Assembly (NCBI GenBank): GCA_964643355.1
Contig: CAZXPW010000004.1
Span: 1 to 64,000 of the forward strand
Source: FEN-1350 sp964643355
Lineage (GTDB): Bacteria > Planctomycetota > Phycisphaerae > Sedimentisphaerales > Anaerohalosphaeraceae
Length of the DNA: 64,000 nt
Direction: 5' to 3'
In this document: piece by piece, positions 44,561-53,199 of the stretch
Layout: every line of letters starts with the position of its first letter
Position numbering within the stretch: the stretch's first letter is position 1
Program-made: the position numbers and the translations under genes
The notes under the pieces: model-generated
Told to the model about the DNA's origin: nothing
What the model saw: only the letters and a program-made list of their open reading frames with translations
Databases searched by the model: none

Positions 44561-44620
44561 GAATCTAAACTCCGATTCGACAGTAGGATACTGTAAACAT
44601 ATTAAATGTAGATCCTGTAT

Positions 44621-44648
44621 ATTATATCTTAGAATCGTATAAAGTCAA
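44621..44648 (-). promoter_or_regulatory. Sigma-70 promoter of the first DUF4143 ATPase gene
   Basis: On the minus strand, TTGACT (44648-44643) and TATAAT (44626-44621) are 16 bases apart. Both are near consensus, about 60 bases before the ATG at 44560. The surroundings are notably AT-rich for this genome. Confidence 0.7.
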
Positions 44649-44829
44649 GGATCTTTCGTATTTGTCGGAGTATTTTGTCAAGGTTATTAATGGTTTTTGA
44701 TGGACAGGAACGCTGCCCGCTCGTTCAAATCACAATCAAATGCCAGTCAGTATCCGGCCAGGTGTGATAAAATCGCGATAGATGACCCTGGTTCTCAGAT
44801 CTGCCGGTATTGAAACAGATATTTCTTTG

Positions 44830-45222
44830 CTACGGTTTCCATTTCAGTTGATCGATATCTTCCGGCTTTATGAATTGCATAAGCCCATCAGCAAATACTA
44901 CGGCGATCTTCTTTTGTTTTGACACCTTCATCAGCCCCGGACCACCGTGCAAATTCCAGGGTCCCTTGGCTTCAAATACAAGGACAATTCTTCCATTCAA
45001 TGCAGATAACTTCCTGTCCTTCAAGTTCTCGTTTATGGCATAACCGCAGACCCCCTCTTCCCTGTCGTCGATCACACCCTGAAATGTCAGCGGGGCACAA
45101 TCGGCCTCTTCAACCAGCTTATCGCACCATTGGTCCAAAGGCGGAAAAGTTTCGAAATCGTCAGCATATTCAGCCAACGCCATTCTGATTCCGGTAATGC
45201 TTTCATACCGAATCTTGTCCAT
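44830..45222 (-). CDS. Pilin-like (H-X9-DG type) protein, possibly interrupted
   Basis: The 130-residue frame matches the C-terminal pattern of planctomycete pilin-like proteins: CGYAINENLKDRKLS, then IVLVFEAKGPWNLHGGPG, then VVFADGLMQFI. The same frame continues upstream of this ATG through a perfect hydrophobic helix (LCIGILIFVVGLVRIFY) with no ATG, GTG or TTG, until a TGA at 45318-45316. Six codons before that TGA is an ATG (45336). The gene therefore probably once began at 45336 and is now broken by a stop, or it uses a non-standard start. As it stands, translation from 45222 would lack the membrane anchor. Confidence 0.55.
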   Translation of the reverse strand: MDKIRYESITGIRMALAEYADDFETFPPLDQWCDKLVEEADCAPLTFQGVIDDREEGVCGYAINENLKDRKLSALNGRIVLVFEAKGPWNLHGGPGLMKVSKQKKIAVVFADGLMQFIKPEDIDQLKWKP

Positions 45223-45349
45223 AATCCCGGAGTAGAAAATACGGACAAGCCCAACAACAAAGATCAGGATTCCGATACAGAGGGAGGATGAATAATGGAA
45301 TGATCTTTGAGAGGTTCACTTGTCGTTTTCAGCCATGCCGAAGTCGGGG

Positions 45350-45385
45350 GGGAAAGTGGGGTTGTTGAAATGGCCCCACTTTCCC
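45350..45385. terminator. Perfect 12-base-pair inverted repeat after the GH116-like gene
   Basis: GGGAAAGTGGGG (45350-45361) and CCCCACTTTCCC (45374-45385) form an uninterrupted stem with a 12-base loop. It lies 18 bases beyond the stop of the minus-strand GH116-like gene, so it probably ends that transcript, although the T-rich side faces the plus strand. Confidence 0.55.
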
Positions 45386-45403
45386 AACTTTCAATTTCTT
45401 TGT

Positions 45404-48400
45404 TTACCATTCAATGGTAGATTCGAGCGTCTTTCCCGCTGTCAGATCGGTCGGGGCTGACAATGCAAAGATCAGTCGCGTGCCGTTCTGTTGAGTCTTG
45501 GTTTCGACGGCCTTGCCGTCGATCATCAGCTTGGCGGACTTGACGGTCTTGCCTTCGGGCAATCCGGCGACGAAAGTCTTGATAGGGACATGGCCCCAGC
45601 GGACCTCGATCTTTGACTGCTGGGTGCTGCCGCTGCGTTTTTGCGTCAGGTTGCCCCAGCCCTCGGCCGCGGTGAAAAAGCCGCCGAAGTTGTCGGGCTT
45701 GTAATTGGGAACAAAACCGATCAGCCCTTGCGGCCCGTCGTAGAGATAACCCTGCAGCGCCAGCACGCAGCCCCACGCCGACATCGAACGGGCGTAGTGA
45801 TCGCCGCATTCGACTTCGTTCCACGGATTGTGTTTGGCGCCGTCATATCGCGTGTGTATGGCGCGGATGACCGAAAGTCCTTCGGTCATCAGGCCGTCGT
45901 AGATCATGTTAGCGGCCACCTGATACTCGATACCCGTCCAGACCTCGTTGCGGTAAAGAACGCCGTCTTTGTGCAGGTGTTTGGATTTGGGCCAGGTACA
46001 GATGAATAGGCCCGGCTCACCGGGGTTGGCGTACGGACGGTCGGGCGGATAGGCCTTGTTCTGCGGGCCGACATCCGGTGCCCAGTCGTATTTCCACACG
46101 GCCGCCAGGGCGGAGCGGACCTTGTCCTGCGGATAGATGTAGCCTAGATCAAGCTGGTGAGCCCAGTTCTGGCCGAACAACTGGTCCGCCAGGCAGCCCT
46201 TGCCGTATTGATCCTTGGGGTGCTTGGCGAGATCGACATCCTGGAAGAAGTACTCGCCGTCGAAGAGCTTTTCGGCGGTGTATTGGCTGCCCGACGCGGC
46301 GATCGTGCGGCACCGAGCGGCGAATTCGTTATCGTTCATCCGGATTGCCATTTGTTCACCGGCCTTCAATGCTCCCAGATACAGCGACCCGACGAAGGTA
46401 TTCGGACCCCAAAAGGCGATGTCATAAGTGTTGGCTTGCTCGCCTTCGATAATGCCGTCGTCGTTGCCGTCGGCCCGGATCAGAAACTCCAGGGCCTGCT
46501 TGATAATCGGATAATGTTGCTTGAGAAATTCGTCATTGGCGCTGGACAGATGTTCGCGATAGGCCTTCATAATCGAGCCGGCCTGACCGTCGAAGGCCAC
46601 GCCGGTCCCCTTTCCGCGGTGGCCGATGCCGCCGTCTGTGGGGTTGAACCCGTCGCCGAAGTCCTGCCAGTGTCGCACGCTGCGTTCCAGTTCCGGGAAC
46701 AGCCGCGCCATGGTATGCTCGTAGTTCCAAACATGGTTGCAGGTTCCGTTGCAGCAGCCCACGCCTTCCCACGCCCAAAAGCGGCCGCTCTTCCACCACT
46801 GGCAGGTTTCGGTTGCCAGATTGGCCGTCGGCATCATCAGCCGCTGGTTGAGCCAGTAGGGCAGCGTGGTGTTCTTGTAGTAGGTCTCATGGAACAGAAG
46901 CGTATCGCCGATCAGCCGCTGTGAATTGGCGCGGATGTACTCGGCGACATCGAGGGCGCTTTTGTAGAAGTTAGCATACATGTTCCCGACTGGATTGCCG
47001 ATCGGCTCAATGGGCCGCATACAATCGTAACCGCGGTTGTCCTGCCGACGATTGGGGAAGTACCACGACAATATAAAAGATACGGTCTTGCTTTCCCCCG
47101 CCCCGAGTTTGACGGTGGTACCGACGGTCCCCAGCCGTTTTTCGCCGAGGGGATAACGGCTTTCGGTCGCGCCTTCGACCTTGCCGGATACCAGTTGTTC
47201 CCGCAGCTTGGACGATGAGGCGACTGCGGCTTTGGCCCAGCCCTTACCATCCAGTACTGTCAGTGCGATATTGCCAAAGTAAGGATGATCTTTCGGAAAC
47301 TCCGTCTGAATATTTGGCGGAAGATTCGAAAAATAGATGTCATCGACATTGATATGTCCCCAGCCCTCGGTGGCGTCATCAACGATTTCGATAAAGGCCG
47401 TCTTGCCGATAAAGGATTTGACATTCCAAAAACCGGATTCCAAATGATCGCTGTTACGACCGCGCGCGGAGTGAACGGCCTGGCCGTCAATCAGCAGGTT
47501 CATGCAGGTCTTCTTGGCGAACGATCCGCCGCCGATCAGAAAACAGATGTACTCCTGTTTGATTTCAAACGGTTTGGAGATCATCTTGCCGGTGAGCCGA
47601 TCGTCGCCGCCGAGATAAGAGTTGACCAACCCCTTGCCGTTGAAACCGGACACGGGATTTTGTTTTTCGAGTGTTCCCGCGGCCGGGGCCTTGCCGAACG
47701 CCTCGCCGTGGACAGTCCATTTTCCGTAACCAGACTCGAAGTCGTCGTACATCTCGACGATCCGTTCGATGTGGGTCTGGGTCTTGGACTCGACCAGTTC
47801 GAATACGACCGATTTGCTTTGCGAAGAGACTTCGGTCCGGTTGCTGCTGTCGCCGACGGTCTTGCCGAGCAGGTCCAGGCAGACCGGATTTTGCAACCAT
47901 CCGGCGAGGATCGCTTCGACCGGATGCTGCGAGGTGTTCTTCAGCGTGTACTGAAAGATCGTTGCGGGAATCGCCGAGTCTTTGGCGTTGAGGGGAATAA
48001 ACGGCGAGAAGACCGTCGCCTCGACCGCTACCGGCAGAGCGGGTTTACCCTTGGTTTCATAGAGGACTTTGGCGATAGGATATTCCCCGATAAAGCCGAT
48101 ATTGTCGAAGTCGTCGCGGCTGAGGGTTTTCACGACCGCCGGTCCGTCGCCGGATTTGACGGTAATCATAAACCCCTGATCGATATACCCCGCCGGTCGA
48201 GCGGCCTTGTAGCAGACGGAATATTCGCCCAGCACGGTGTTGAAGCACGAAGTGTTCTCGGCTCCGTAACCGGTATTGTAGGCATTGTTGGCGATCCACC
48301 ACCAGGCCAGCGTGCCGTCGCCGCGGAGATACAGTTGTCCGGCCGCGATCCCGCCGCACGGCATGCCGATCATCTCCAATTCGGCCCCGCGATAGATTTT

Positions 48401-48556
48401 TTGTATCCCCGCCGGCTCGGTTAAACTTTCCATCCATTCGGCCGAGAGCTGCTTGTCGGCCGGGACATAGTGCGGCGAGGGCTGTTCCTGGGCCGCCGCC
48501 AGCGAGACCAAACTTGCCACCATCCACGCTACTGCCATCATCCGCATGTTCCGCAT
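45404..48556 (-). CDS. Secreted GH116/DUF608-like protein with inserted beta domain
   Basis: This 1050-residue exported protein (signal peptide ending AAAQ; AGGAGGT upstream) resembles bile-acid beta-glucosidase/GH116. The N-terminal beta domain (GMPCGGIAAGQLYLRGDG) is interrupted at about 270-411 by a jelly-roll-like domain (YDDFESGYGKW to GHINVDDIYF). A helical barrel follows (LPYWLNQRL, WNYEHTMARLFPELE, QANTYDIAFWG). The TYD aspartate (D712) matches the GH116 acid/base. Where GH116 enzymes usually have the NE nucleophile after LPxW, this protein reads MMPTAN, so activity on glycosides is uncertain. The gene is separate from its neighbours. Confidence 0.75.
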   Translation of the reverse strand: MRNMRMMAVAWMVASLVSLAAAQEQPSPHYVPADKQLSAEWMESLTEPAGIQKIYRGAELEMIGMPCGGIAAGQLYLRGDGTLAWWWIANNAYNTGYGAENTSCFNTVLGEYSVCYKAARPAGYIDQGFMITVKSGDGPAVVKTLSRDDFDNIGFIGEYPIAKVLYETKGKPALPVAVEATVFSPFIPLNAKDSAIPATIFQYTLKNTSQHPVEAILAGWLQNPVCLDLLGKTVGDSSNRTEVSSQSKSVVFELVESKTQTHIERIVEMYDDFESGYGKWTVHGEAFGKAPAAGTLEKQNPVSGFNGKGLVNSYLGGDDRLTGKMISKPFEIKQEYICFLIGGGSFAKKTCMNLLIDGQAVHSARGRNSDHLESGFWNVKSFIGKTAFIEIVDDATEGWGHINVDDIYFSNLPPNIQTEFPKDHPYFGNIALTVLDGKGWAKAAVASSSKLREQLVSGKVEGATESRYPLGEKRLGTVGTTVKLGAGESKTVSFILSWYFPNRRQDNRGYDCMRPIEPIGNPVGNMYANFYKSALDVAEYIRANSQRLIGDTLLFHETYYKNTTLPYWLNQRLMMPTANLATETCQWWKSGRFWAWEGVGCCNGTCNHVWNYEHTMARLFPELERSVRHWQDFGDGFNPTDGGIGHRGKGTGVAFDGQAGSIMKAYREHLSSANDEFLKQHYPIIKQALEFLIRADGNDDGIIEGEQANTYDIAFWGPNTFVGSLYLGALKAGEQMAIRMNDNEFAARCRTIAASGSQYTAEKLFDGEYFFQDVDLAKHPKDQYGKGCLADQLFGQNWAHQLDLGYIYPQDKVRSALAAVWKYDWAPDVGPQNKAYPPDRPYANPGEPGLFICTWPKSKHLHKDGVLYRNEVWTGIEYQVAANMIYDGLMTEGLSVIRAIHTRYDGAKHNPWNEVECGDHYARSMSAWGCVLALQGYLYDGPQGLIGFVPNYKPDNFGGFFTAAEGWGNLTQKRSGSTQQSKIEVRWGHVPIKTFVAGLPEGKTVKSAKLMIDGKAVETKTQQNGTRLIFALSAPTDLTAGKTLESTIEW

Positions 48557-48724
48557 GATCGAACCTCCTGATTGTTATGGACTTTTCATTGGCGGCAACA
48601 GTATAACAAAAATCAATCGAACCGGAATAACCTTTCATGGTTTTACCTTTGATTTGATCCGGTTTCTCCGAATTCCCGGATACGGACTTATGGGAAATCA
48701 GAATTCTGCCGATATCATTGAAAA

Positions 48725-48763
48725 TACTCAATGTATTGAGTAAAATTGCTCAGCGTATTGAGT
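48725..48763. promoter_or_regulatory. Tandem palindromic operator candidates
   Basis: TACTCAAT-GT-ATTGAGTA (48725-48742) is a perfect 18-base palindrome. GCTCAGC-GT-ATTGAGT (48748-48763) is a degenerate second copy whose core starts 22 bases further on, two helical turns away. They overlap the -35 and spacer of the promoter of the second DUF4143 ATPase gene, so a dimeric repressor could bind here. Confidence 0.6.
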
Positions 48764-48774
48764 GAAAGTATAAA
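48746..48774 (+). promoter_or_regulatory. Promoter of the second DUF4143 ATPase gene
   Basis: TTGCTC (48746-48751) and TATAAA (48769-48774) are 17 bases apart. Transcription would start at or next to the ATG at 48780, and no ribosome site is visible, so the message may be leaderless. Confidence 0.5.
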
Positions 48775-48779
48775 TACTT

Positions 48780-49970
48780 ATGGATAAAGAATTTATAAGA
48801 TATTGCACTCGGGATATTGTCAAGAGATTATCGGAACCTCGCCGTTTTCTACAGGTTTTGATCGGCCCGCGCCAAGTGGGAAAAACCACGATAGCCCGTC
48901 AGGCGGTCAAGCTCAGTGGTCTTGCGGCCCATTTTGTCTCAGCCGATGAGCCGACTCTTCAGGATCGTTCCTGGCTAAGTCGGCAATGGGATTTCGCCCG
49001 AGTACAAGCCACATCCTCGGCTTTTCTGTTGGTCATCGATGAAATCCAGAAAGTCACCGGCTGGTCGGAAACGGTAAAAAAATTCTGGGACGAGGATTCC
49101 CAGAACAATCGGGATCTTCGGGTTTTGCTGCTTGGATCTTCTCCCTGGCTGGTCCAGAAGGGATTGTCGGAAAGTTTGGCTGGCCGTTTCGAGATTTTGC
49201 CTATGACACACTGGTCGTATTCGGAAATGCGGCAGGCCTTTGGATTGTCTCTGGATCAATACCTTTATTATGGGGGATATCCCGGCGCGGCATCATTGAT
49301 TAACGATCCGGATCGATGGGCATCGTATATCAACCAGTCCCTGATCGAAACGACCTTGTCACGGGATATTTTTCTGCACAGCCGTATCGATAAACCGGCC
49401 TTGCTGCGTCGATTGTTCCATCTGGCCTGTGCTTATTCGGGGCAAATTCTTTCGTATCAGAAGATGGTGGGGCAATTGCAGGATGCGGGCAATACCACGA
49501 CTCTGGCTCATTATCTGGAATTGTTAGGCGGAGCGGGACTGGTCGTCGGTCTCCACAAATATTGCGGCCAGAAGATTCGACAGAAATCATCCAGCCCCAA
49601 ATTACTCGTCCTGAACAACGCATTGACGACGGCTCTTTCCGGACACCCCTTCGAAGAATGGCGACAGGATGGAAAACAGTGGGGACGACTGGTCGAATCG
49701 GCTGTCGGCGCTCATCTGTATAACGGCATCCAAAACAAGCCCTATGAACTGTTCTATTGGAACAAACAGGACCGAGAAGTGGACTTCATTATTCGTCATG
49801 GTGACCGGCTGACGACATTCGAAGTTTCCTGTGGTCTCCGGATCGATCGTCGATTCGGAATCGATGACTTGAGCCGATCCTTTCCGATCCACCGACGATT
49901 GCGGATCGGAACAGGTGGAATCCCCTTGGAAGAATTTCTCATAGGATCCGCCGGTGATTGGTTGAAATGA
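48780..49970 (+). CDS. DUF4143-type AAA ATPase
   Basis: This 396-residue protein has Walker A GPRQVGKT (29-36), Walker B FLLVIDEIQK and a sensor motif VLLLGSSPWLV. The C-terminal DUF4143 nuclease-like core is EVDFIIRHGDRLTTFEVSCG. It is only distantly similar to the gene at 43256, so the two are separate acquisitions or old paralogues. Base composition is more AT-rich than its neighbours, which fits horizontal transfer. It has its own promoter overlapped by palindromic operators and probably a leaderless transcript. The function of the family is not settled. Confidence 0.86.
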   Translation: MDKEFIRYCTRDIVKRLSEPRRFLQVLIGPRQVGKTTIARQAVKLSGLAAHFVSADEPTLQDRSWLSRQWDFARVQATSSAFLLVIDEIQKVTGWSETVKKFWDEDSQNNRDLRVLLLGSSPWLVQKGLSESLAGRFEILPMTHWSYSEMRQAFGLSLDQYLYYGGYPGAASLINDPDRWASYINQSLIETTLSRDIFLHSRIDKPALLRRLFHLACAYSGQILSYQKMVGQLQDAGNTTTLAHYLELLGGAGLVVGLHKYCGQKIRQKSSSPKLLVLNNALTTALSGHPFEEWRQDGKQWGRLVESAVGAHLYNGIQNKPYELFYWNKQDREVDFIIRHGDRLTTFEVSCGLRIDRRFGIDDLSRSFPIHRRLRIGTGGIPLEEFLIGSAGDWLK

Positions 49971-50096
49971 GCCATGCAAGGGCGGTTATCAGCGAGGTTG
50001 ATATTCTTGACAGATCGGTGACTTTTGGGTACTGATAAACCCCGGATTTGGTTGATCGGCGTAATGTTCCCAGATTTTTTCTAAGGAACGATGTTC

Positions 50097-51413
50097 ATGA
50101 GTAAATCCCATCAAAGCATTCCGATTTCCCGCCGCGGTTTTTTGAAGCGATCGCTCTTTGCCGGAGGCGCGGCGGCCTTGCCGTGGTTGGTTCCCGGAAA
50201 AGTCCTCGGCGCCGGCGGTGTAGCCCCGTCGGAGCGGATCGTCCTGGGAGCCATCGGCATCGGTCCGCGGGGCCGGCATGTGCTGGAATGTATGATCGCG
50301 GAAAAGGATGTGCAGTTCGTGGCGGTCTGCGATGTTCAGCGGAGCCGCCGGCAGGCCGTCAAAGAGATGGCCGACGCCAAATACGGTAACCGAGACTGTA
50401 CGATGCATCGGGATCTGTTTGAGCTTCTGGCCCGTCCGGATATCGACGCAGTCCTGATCGCCACCGGCGATCGCTGGCACACGCTGGGCTCGATCCTGGC
50501 GGCCAAGGCCGGCAAGGATGTCTATAGCGAAAAACCCTGCGGCATGACGATCGGCCAATGCCAGGCGCTGGATGACGCGATGCGGCGACACGGCCGGGTC
50601 TTTCAGGCCGGGACACAGCGGCGCAGCGTACCCAATTTTCAGTTTGCGACCCACCTGGCCCAGAGCGGGAAACTCGGGAAACTCCACACCCTCCACGCGT
50701 CGAGTTATCGCCCGCAGGTCCGGTTCGACTGGTTACCGGCCGAGCCGGAACCGGATCCCGACGAGTGCGACTGGGACCGCTGGCTGGGCCCGTCTCCCTG
50801 GCGGCCGTACAACCGGCACTATGTCGCCGGCGGCTGGCGCGGACATGACGATTTCGATTCAGGCGCGACGATCCTGGACTGGGCGGCCCACACGGTGGAT
50901 CTGTGCCAATGGGCCAACCGGGCCGACGGGACCGTGCCGCAGGAATACGAGCCGATGCGCGACAACATCACGGCCCGTTATGCCAATGGCGTGCGACTGG
51001 TTATCGATTTTCTCGACGATGCCTTCGGCAATCGGGATCCCCATTATCGAACCTTCACCGGGACCTGCCCGGTCCGGTTTGAAGGCGATGCCGGCTGGAT
51101 CGAGACCGGCGACAGCGGCGAAATCGTTACCCAGCCGGAATCGCTGAAGTCCGAATTAAAGGAGTTTACCCGTATGGCGGGGACCGATGCGGCGGCCCAC
51201 ACGCGGAATTTTCTGGATTGCGTCAAGTCCCGCGCCCTGACGGCCTGCCATGGCCGCGTCATGCGATACTCACATATCGCCTGCCATGCGGCCGCGACGG
51301 CGTGGATGCTCAATCGAAAACTGACCTTCGATCCGGTCAAGGAAGAATTCGCGGATGATGAGCAGGCCAACCGGATGCGAAATCGGGCAATGCGGGAACC
51401 GTGGCGTATTTGA
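50097..51413 (+). CDS. Tat-exported Gfo/Idh/MocA-family oxidoreductase
   Basis: This 438-residue protein has AAGGAACG upstream of the ATG at 50097. The Tat signal is ISRRGFLKRSLFAGGAA, the Rossmann motif AIGIGPRGRH, and the catalytic motif YSEKPCGMT. It shares WLPAEPEP, DWDRWLGPSPWRPYN and the REPW tail with the gene at 17238, so the two are paralogues. It stands just upstream of the phosphohexomutase-sulfatase-glycosidase operon, in the same direction, suggesting a role in the same polysaccharide pathway. The substrate is unknown. Confidence 0.9.
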   Translation: MSKSHQSIPISRRGFLKRSLFAGGAAALPWLVPGKVLGAGGVAPSERIVLGAIGIGPRGRHVLECMIAEKDVQFVAVCDVQRSRRQAVKEMADAKYGNRDCTMHRDLFELLARPDIDAVLIATGDRWHTLGSILAAKAGKDVYSEKPCGMTIGQCQALDDAMRRHGRVFQAGTQRRSVPNFQFATHLAQSGKLGKLHTLHASSYRPQVRFDWLPAEPEPDPDECDWDRWLGPSPWRPYNRHYVAGGWRGHDDFDSGATILDWAAHTVDLCQWANRADGTVPQEYEPMRDNITARYANGVRLVIDFLDDAFGNRDPHYRTFTGTCPVRFEGDAGWIETGDSGEIVTQPESLKSELKEFTRMAGTDAAAHTRNFLDCVKSRALTACHGRVMRYSHIACHAAATAWMLNRKLTFDPVKEEFADDEQANRMRNRAMREPWRI

Positions 51414-51436
51414 ATTAATTGGCTCCAATAAACTCT

Positions 51437-51520
51437 TGTTGTCATGCCGGCGAAATCCGGCATCCAACTTGGAGGACCGCGTTCCGTCTCGGCCGGTAGG
51501 GACACCCGGCGCGTGCCCTT
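51437..51520. repeat. Composite hairpin repeat, diverged copy 3
   Basis: The leading hairpin is kept with different bases: ATGCCGG-CGAAAT-CCGGCAT (51444-51463). It is followed, as in copy 1, by TTGGAGG and a region that folds poorly: ACCGCG-TTCCGT-CTCGGC, then GGGACAC around GTGCCC. The first-hairpin loop TTCCGT is close to copy 1's CTCCGT. Confidence 0.6.
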
Positions 51521-51705
51521 ATCCCTGCTTGAAATTGTTCTGGCCAAGTTCAAGGATATGGCGGTATTGGATCCGATTCGGGAATTGATCCAGCGGATTC
51601 CCGGTAAGAGCATTGAGCTGAAACTCCAGGCCGAGGATCAGGGATCAGGTTCCATTTTCCCGGAATCAATGGTTGTCCGGATTTTCATGGGATCCGGCGA
51701 ATGTC

Positions 51706-51734
51706 TTGACAAGATTCCGTTGGGTCTCTACGAT
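51706..51734 (+). promoter_or_regulatory. Consensus sigma-70 promoter of the sulfatase operon
   Basis: TTGACA (51706-51711) and TACGAT (51729-51734) are 17 bases apart. Transcription would begin near 51741, about 42 bases before the phosphohexomutase ATG. It is one of the best promoters in the window. Confidence 0.75.
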
Positions 51735-51782
51735 AGGGGCGCAAGAGGAAACGGATGGGAAATCGCAGCGACGGAGCTAAGT

Positions 51783-53159
51783 ATGGATGCATCCATTTTT
51801 AAGGCGTATGACATACGGGGGATTTATCCCGATCAGGTCGATGAAACGGCCGCATGGAAGATCGGCCACGCGACGGCCCAGTTCCTTCGGTCAATGCTGC
51901 GGGGTTATGATCGCGGCCTGGCCAATGCCCAGTGTCTTTGCGTCGGTCGCGATATGCGATCGCACAGCCCGCGGCTGGCCCGCGCCCTGATCGAGGGAAT
52001 GAACGCCACCGGGGCCAATGTCATCGACATCGGCATGATTGATACGCCCCAGATGTACTTCGCCATCAATCATCTCGGTACCTGCGGCGGCGTGCAGGTC
52101 ACCGCGTCGCATAACGCGGCCAAGTACAACGGCTTCAAGATTTCCGGCCGCGAGGCCAAACCCGTCGGCGCTGATACGGGTCTGAAGGATATCAAGCATA
52201 TCGCGTCATCGCTGCTGCACACCCGCGGCAAGGGCGACGGCGCCGTGGAGCACTGCGATCTTTCGGCCGGATACAAACTTCATGTCCTCAAGTTCCTTAA
52301 TCCCAACATTCGTCCGCTCAAGATCGTCGTCGACGCCTCCAACGGAATGGCGGGAAAGATGGTGCCGATTTTGTTCGGCGATCTGTCGATTGAATTGATC
52401 GGTCTGAATTTTGATTACAACGGCGAATTCGCGCACGACCCCAATCCTCTGGTCGAATCCAATCTCGAGGAGCTCAAACAAACCGTTTTGGAGGAAACGG
52501 CCGATGTCGGAATCTGTTTCGACGGAGATGCCGACCGGTTGATTGTGGTGGATGAGAAGGGACAGACGGTCGGGTGCGATCTGTTCACCGCGCTGCTGGT
52601 CCCGTACTTCCTTCGCGACAATCCCAAATCGACCATCGTATATGATCTTCGCAGCAGCCATGTCGTGCAGGAGGAAATCCTGAAAAACGGCGGCATCCCG
52701 CGGCGCGAGCGAGTCGGACATGCTTACATGAAAAAAACGCTTCGCGACAGCCACGCCATTTTCGGCGGCGAGTTGAGCGGCCATTTCTATTATCGTGATA
52801 ACTTCTTCGCCGATTCCGGCATGATTACGATGGTGCATCTGCTGAATCTCCTCAGCGAATCCGAAGAACCCCTCAGCGAACGGATTCGCCCGCTGCAGCG
52901 ATACTGGTCCAGCGGCGAGGTCAATTTCGAGGTCGAGGATAAAGAGGCCGTGATGAAAGACCTTGCCCGCCACTTTAGCCAGGGCCAGTTCGACGACCTC
53001 GACGGCATCACCATCCAGTTTCGCGACTGGTGGTTCAATGCCCGTCCGAGCAACACCGAACCTTTGCTTCGGTTGAATGTCGAGGCCAACAATCCCACGC
53101 TGCTCCAGCAGGTGTTTAACGAAATCAAAGATATTCTCGGCGCGCCCGTCGAGCATTGA
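51783..53159 (+). CDS. Phosphomannomutase/phosphoglucomutase
   Basis: This 458-residue alpha-D-phosphohexomutase interconverts hexose 6- and 1-phosphates. The phosphoserine loop is TASHN (S109), the metal site DGDADR (247-252), the sugar-specificity loop GGELSGHF and the phosphate-binding site RPSNTEP. The GELSGH form fits the bacterial dual PMM/PGM group. I chose the ATG at 51783, with GGAG upstream, because conserved sequence starts there. It heads an operon with three sulfatases and a glycosidase, suggesting it channels released hexoses or makes sugar nucleotides for the same pathway. Confidence 0.92.
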   Translation: MDASIFKAYDIRGIYPDQVDETAAWKIGHATAQFLRSMLRGYDRGLANAQCLCVGRDMRSHSPRLARALIEGMNATGANVIDIGMIDTPQMYFAINHLGTCGGVQVTASHNAAKYNGFKISGREAKPVGADTGLKDIKHIASSLLHTRGKGDGAVEHCDLSAGYKLHVLKFLNPNIRPLKIVVDASNGMAGKMVPILFGDLSIELIGLNFDYNGEFAHDPNPLVESNLEELKQTVLEETADVGICFDGDADRLIVVDEKGQTVGCDLFTALLVPYFLRDNPKSTIVYDLRSSHVVQEEILKNGGIPRRERVGHAYMKKTLRDSHAIFGGELSGHFYYRDNFFADSGMITMVHLLNLLSESEEPLSERIRPLQRYWSSGEVNFEVEDKEAVMKDLARHFSQGQFDDLDGITIQFRDWWFNARPSNTEPLLRLNVEANNPTLLQQVFNEIKDILGAPVEH

Positions 53160-53199
53160 CCTCCTCGAATGGAGACGGCAGCCGGGAGAGGAGATGGGT

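Larger units (their letters stand above)
51414..51782. other. Intergenic region with repeat copy 3 and a strong promoter
   Basis: This 370-base gap holds a diverged composite hairpin repeat (51437-51520) and a consensus promoter (51706-51734). An open frame crosses it into the phosphohexomutase gene, but the conserved protein starts only at 51783. I see no gene in it. Confidence 0.6.

Noticed and set aside
45316..45318. TGA as a selenocysteine codon in the pilin-like gene
   Set aside because: No SECIS-like hairpin follows immediately and this protein type has no known selenoprotein form; a plain interruption is simpler.
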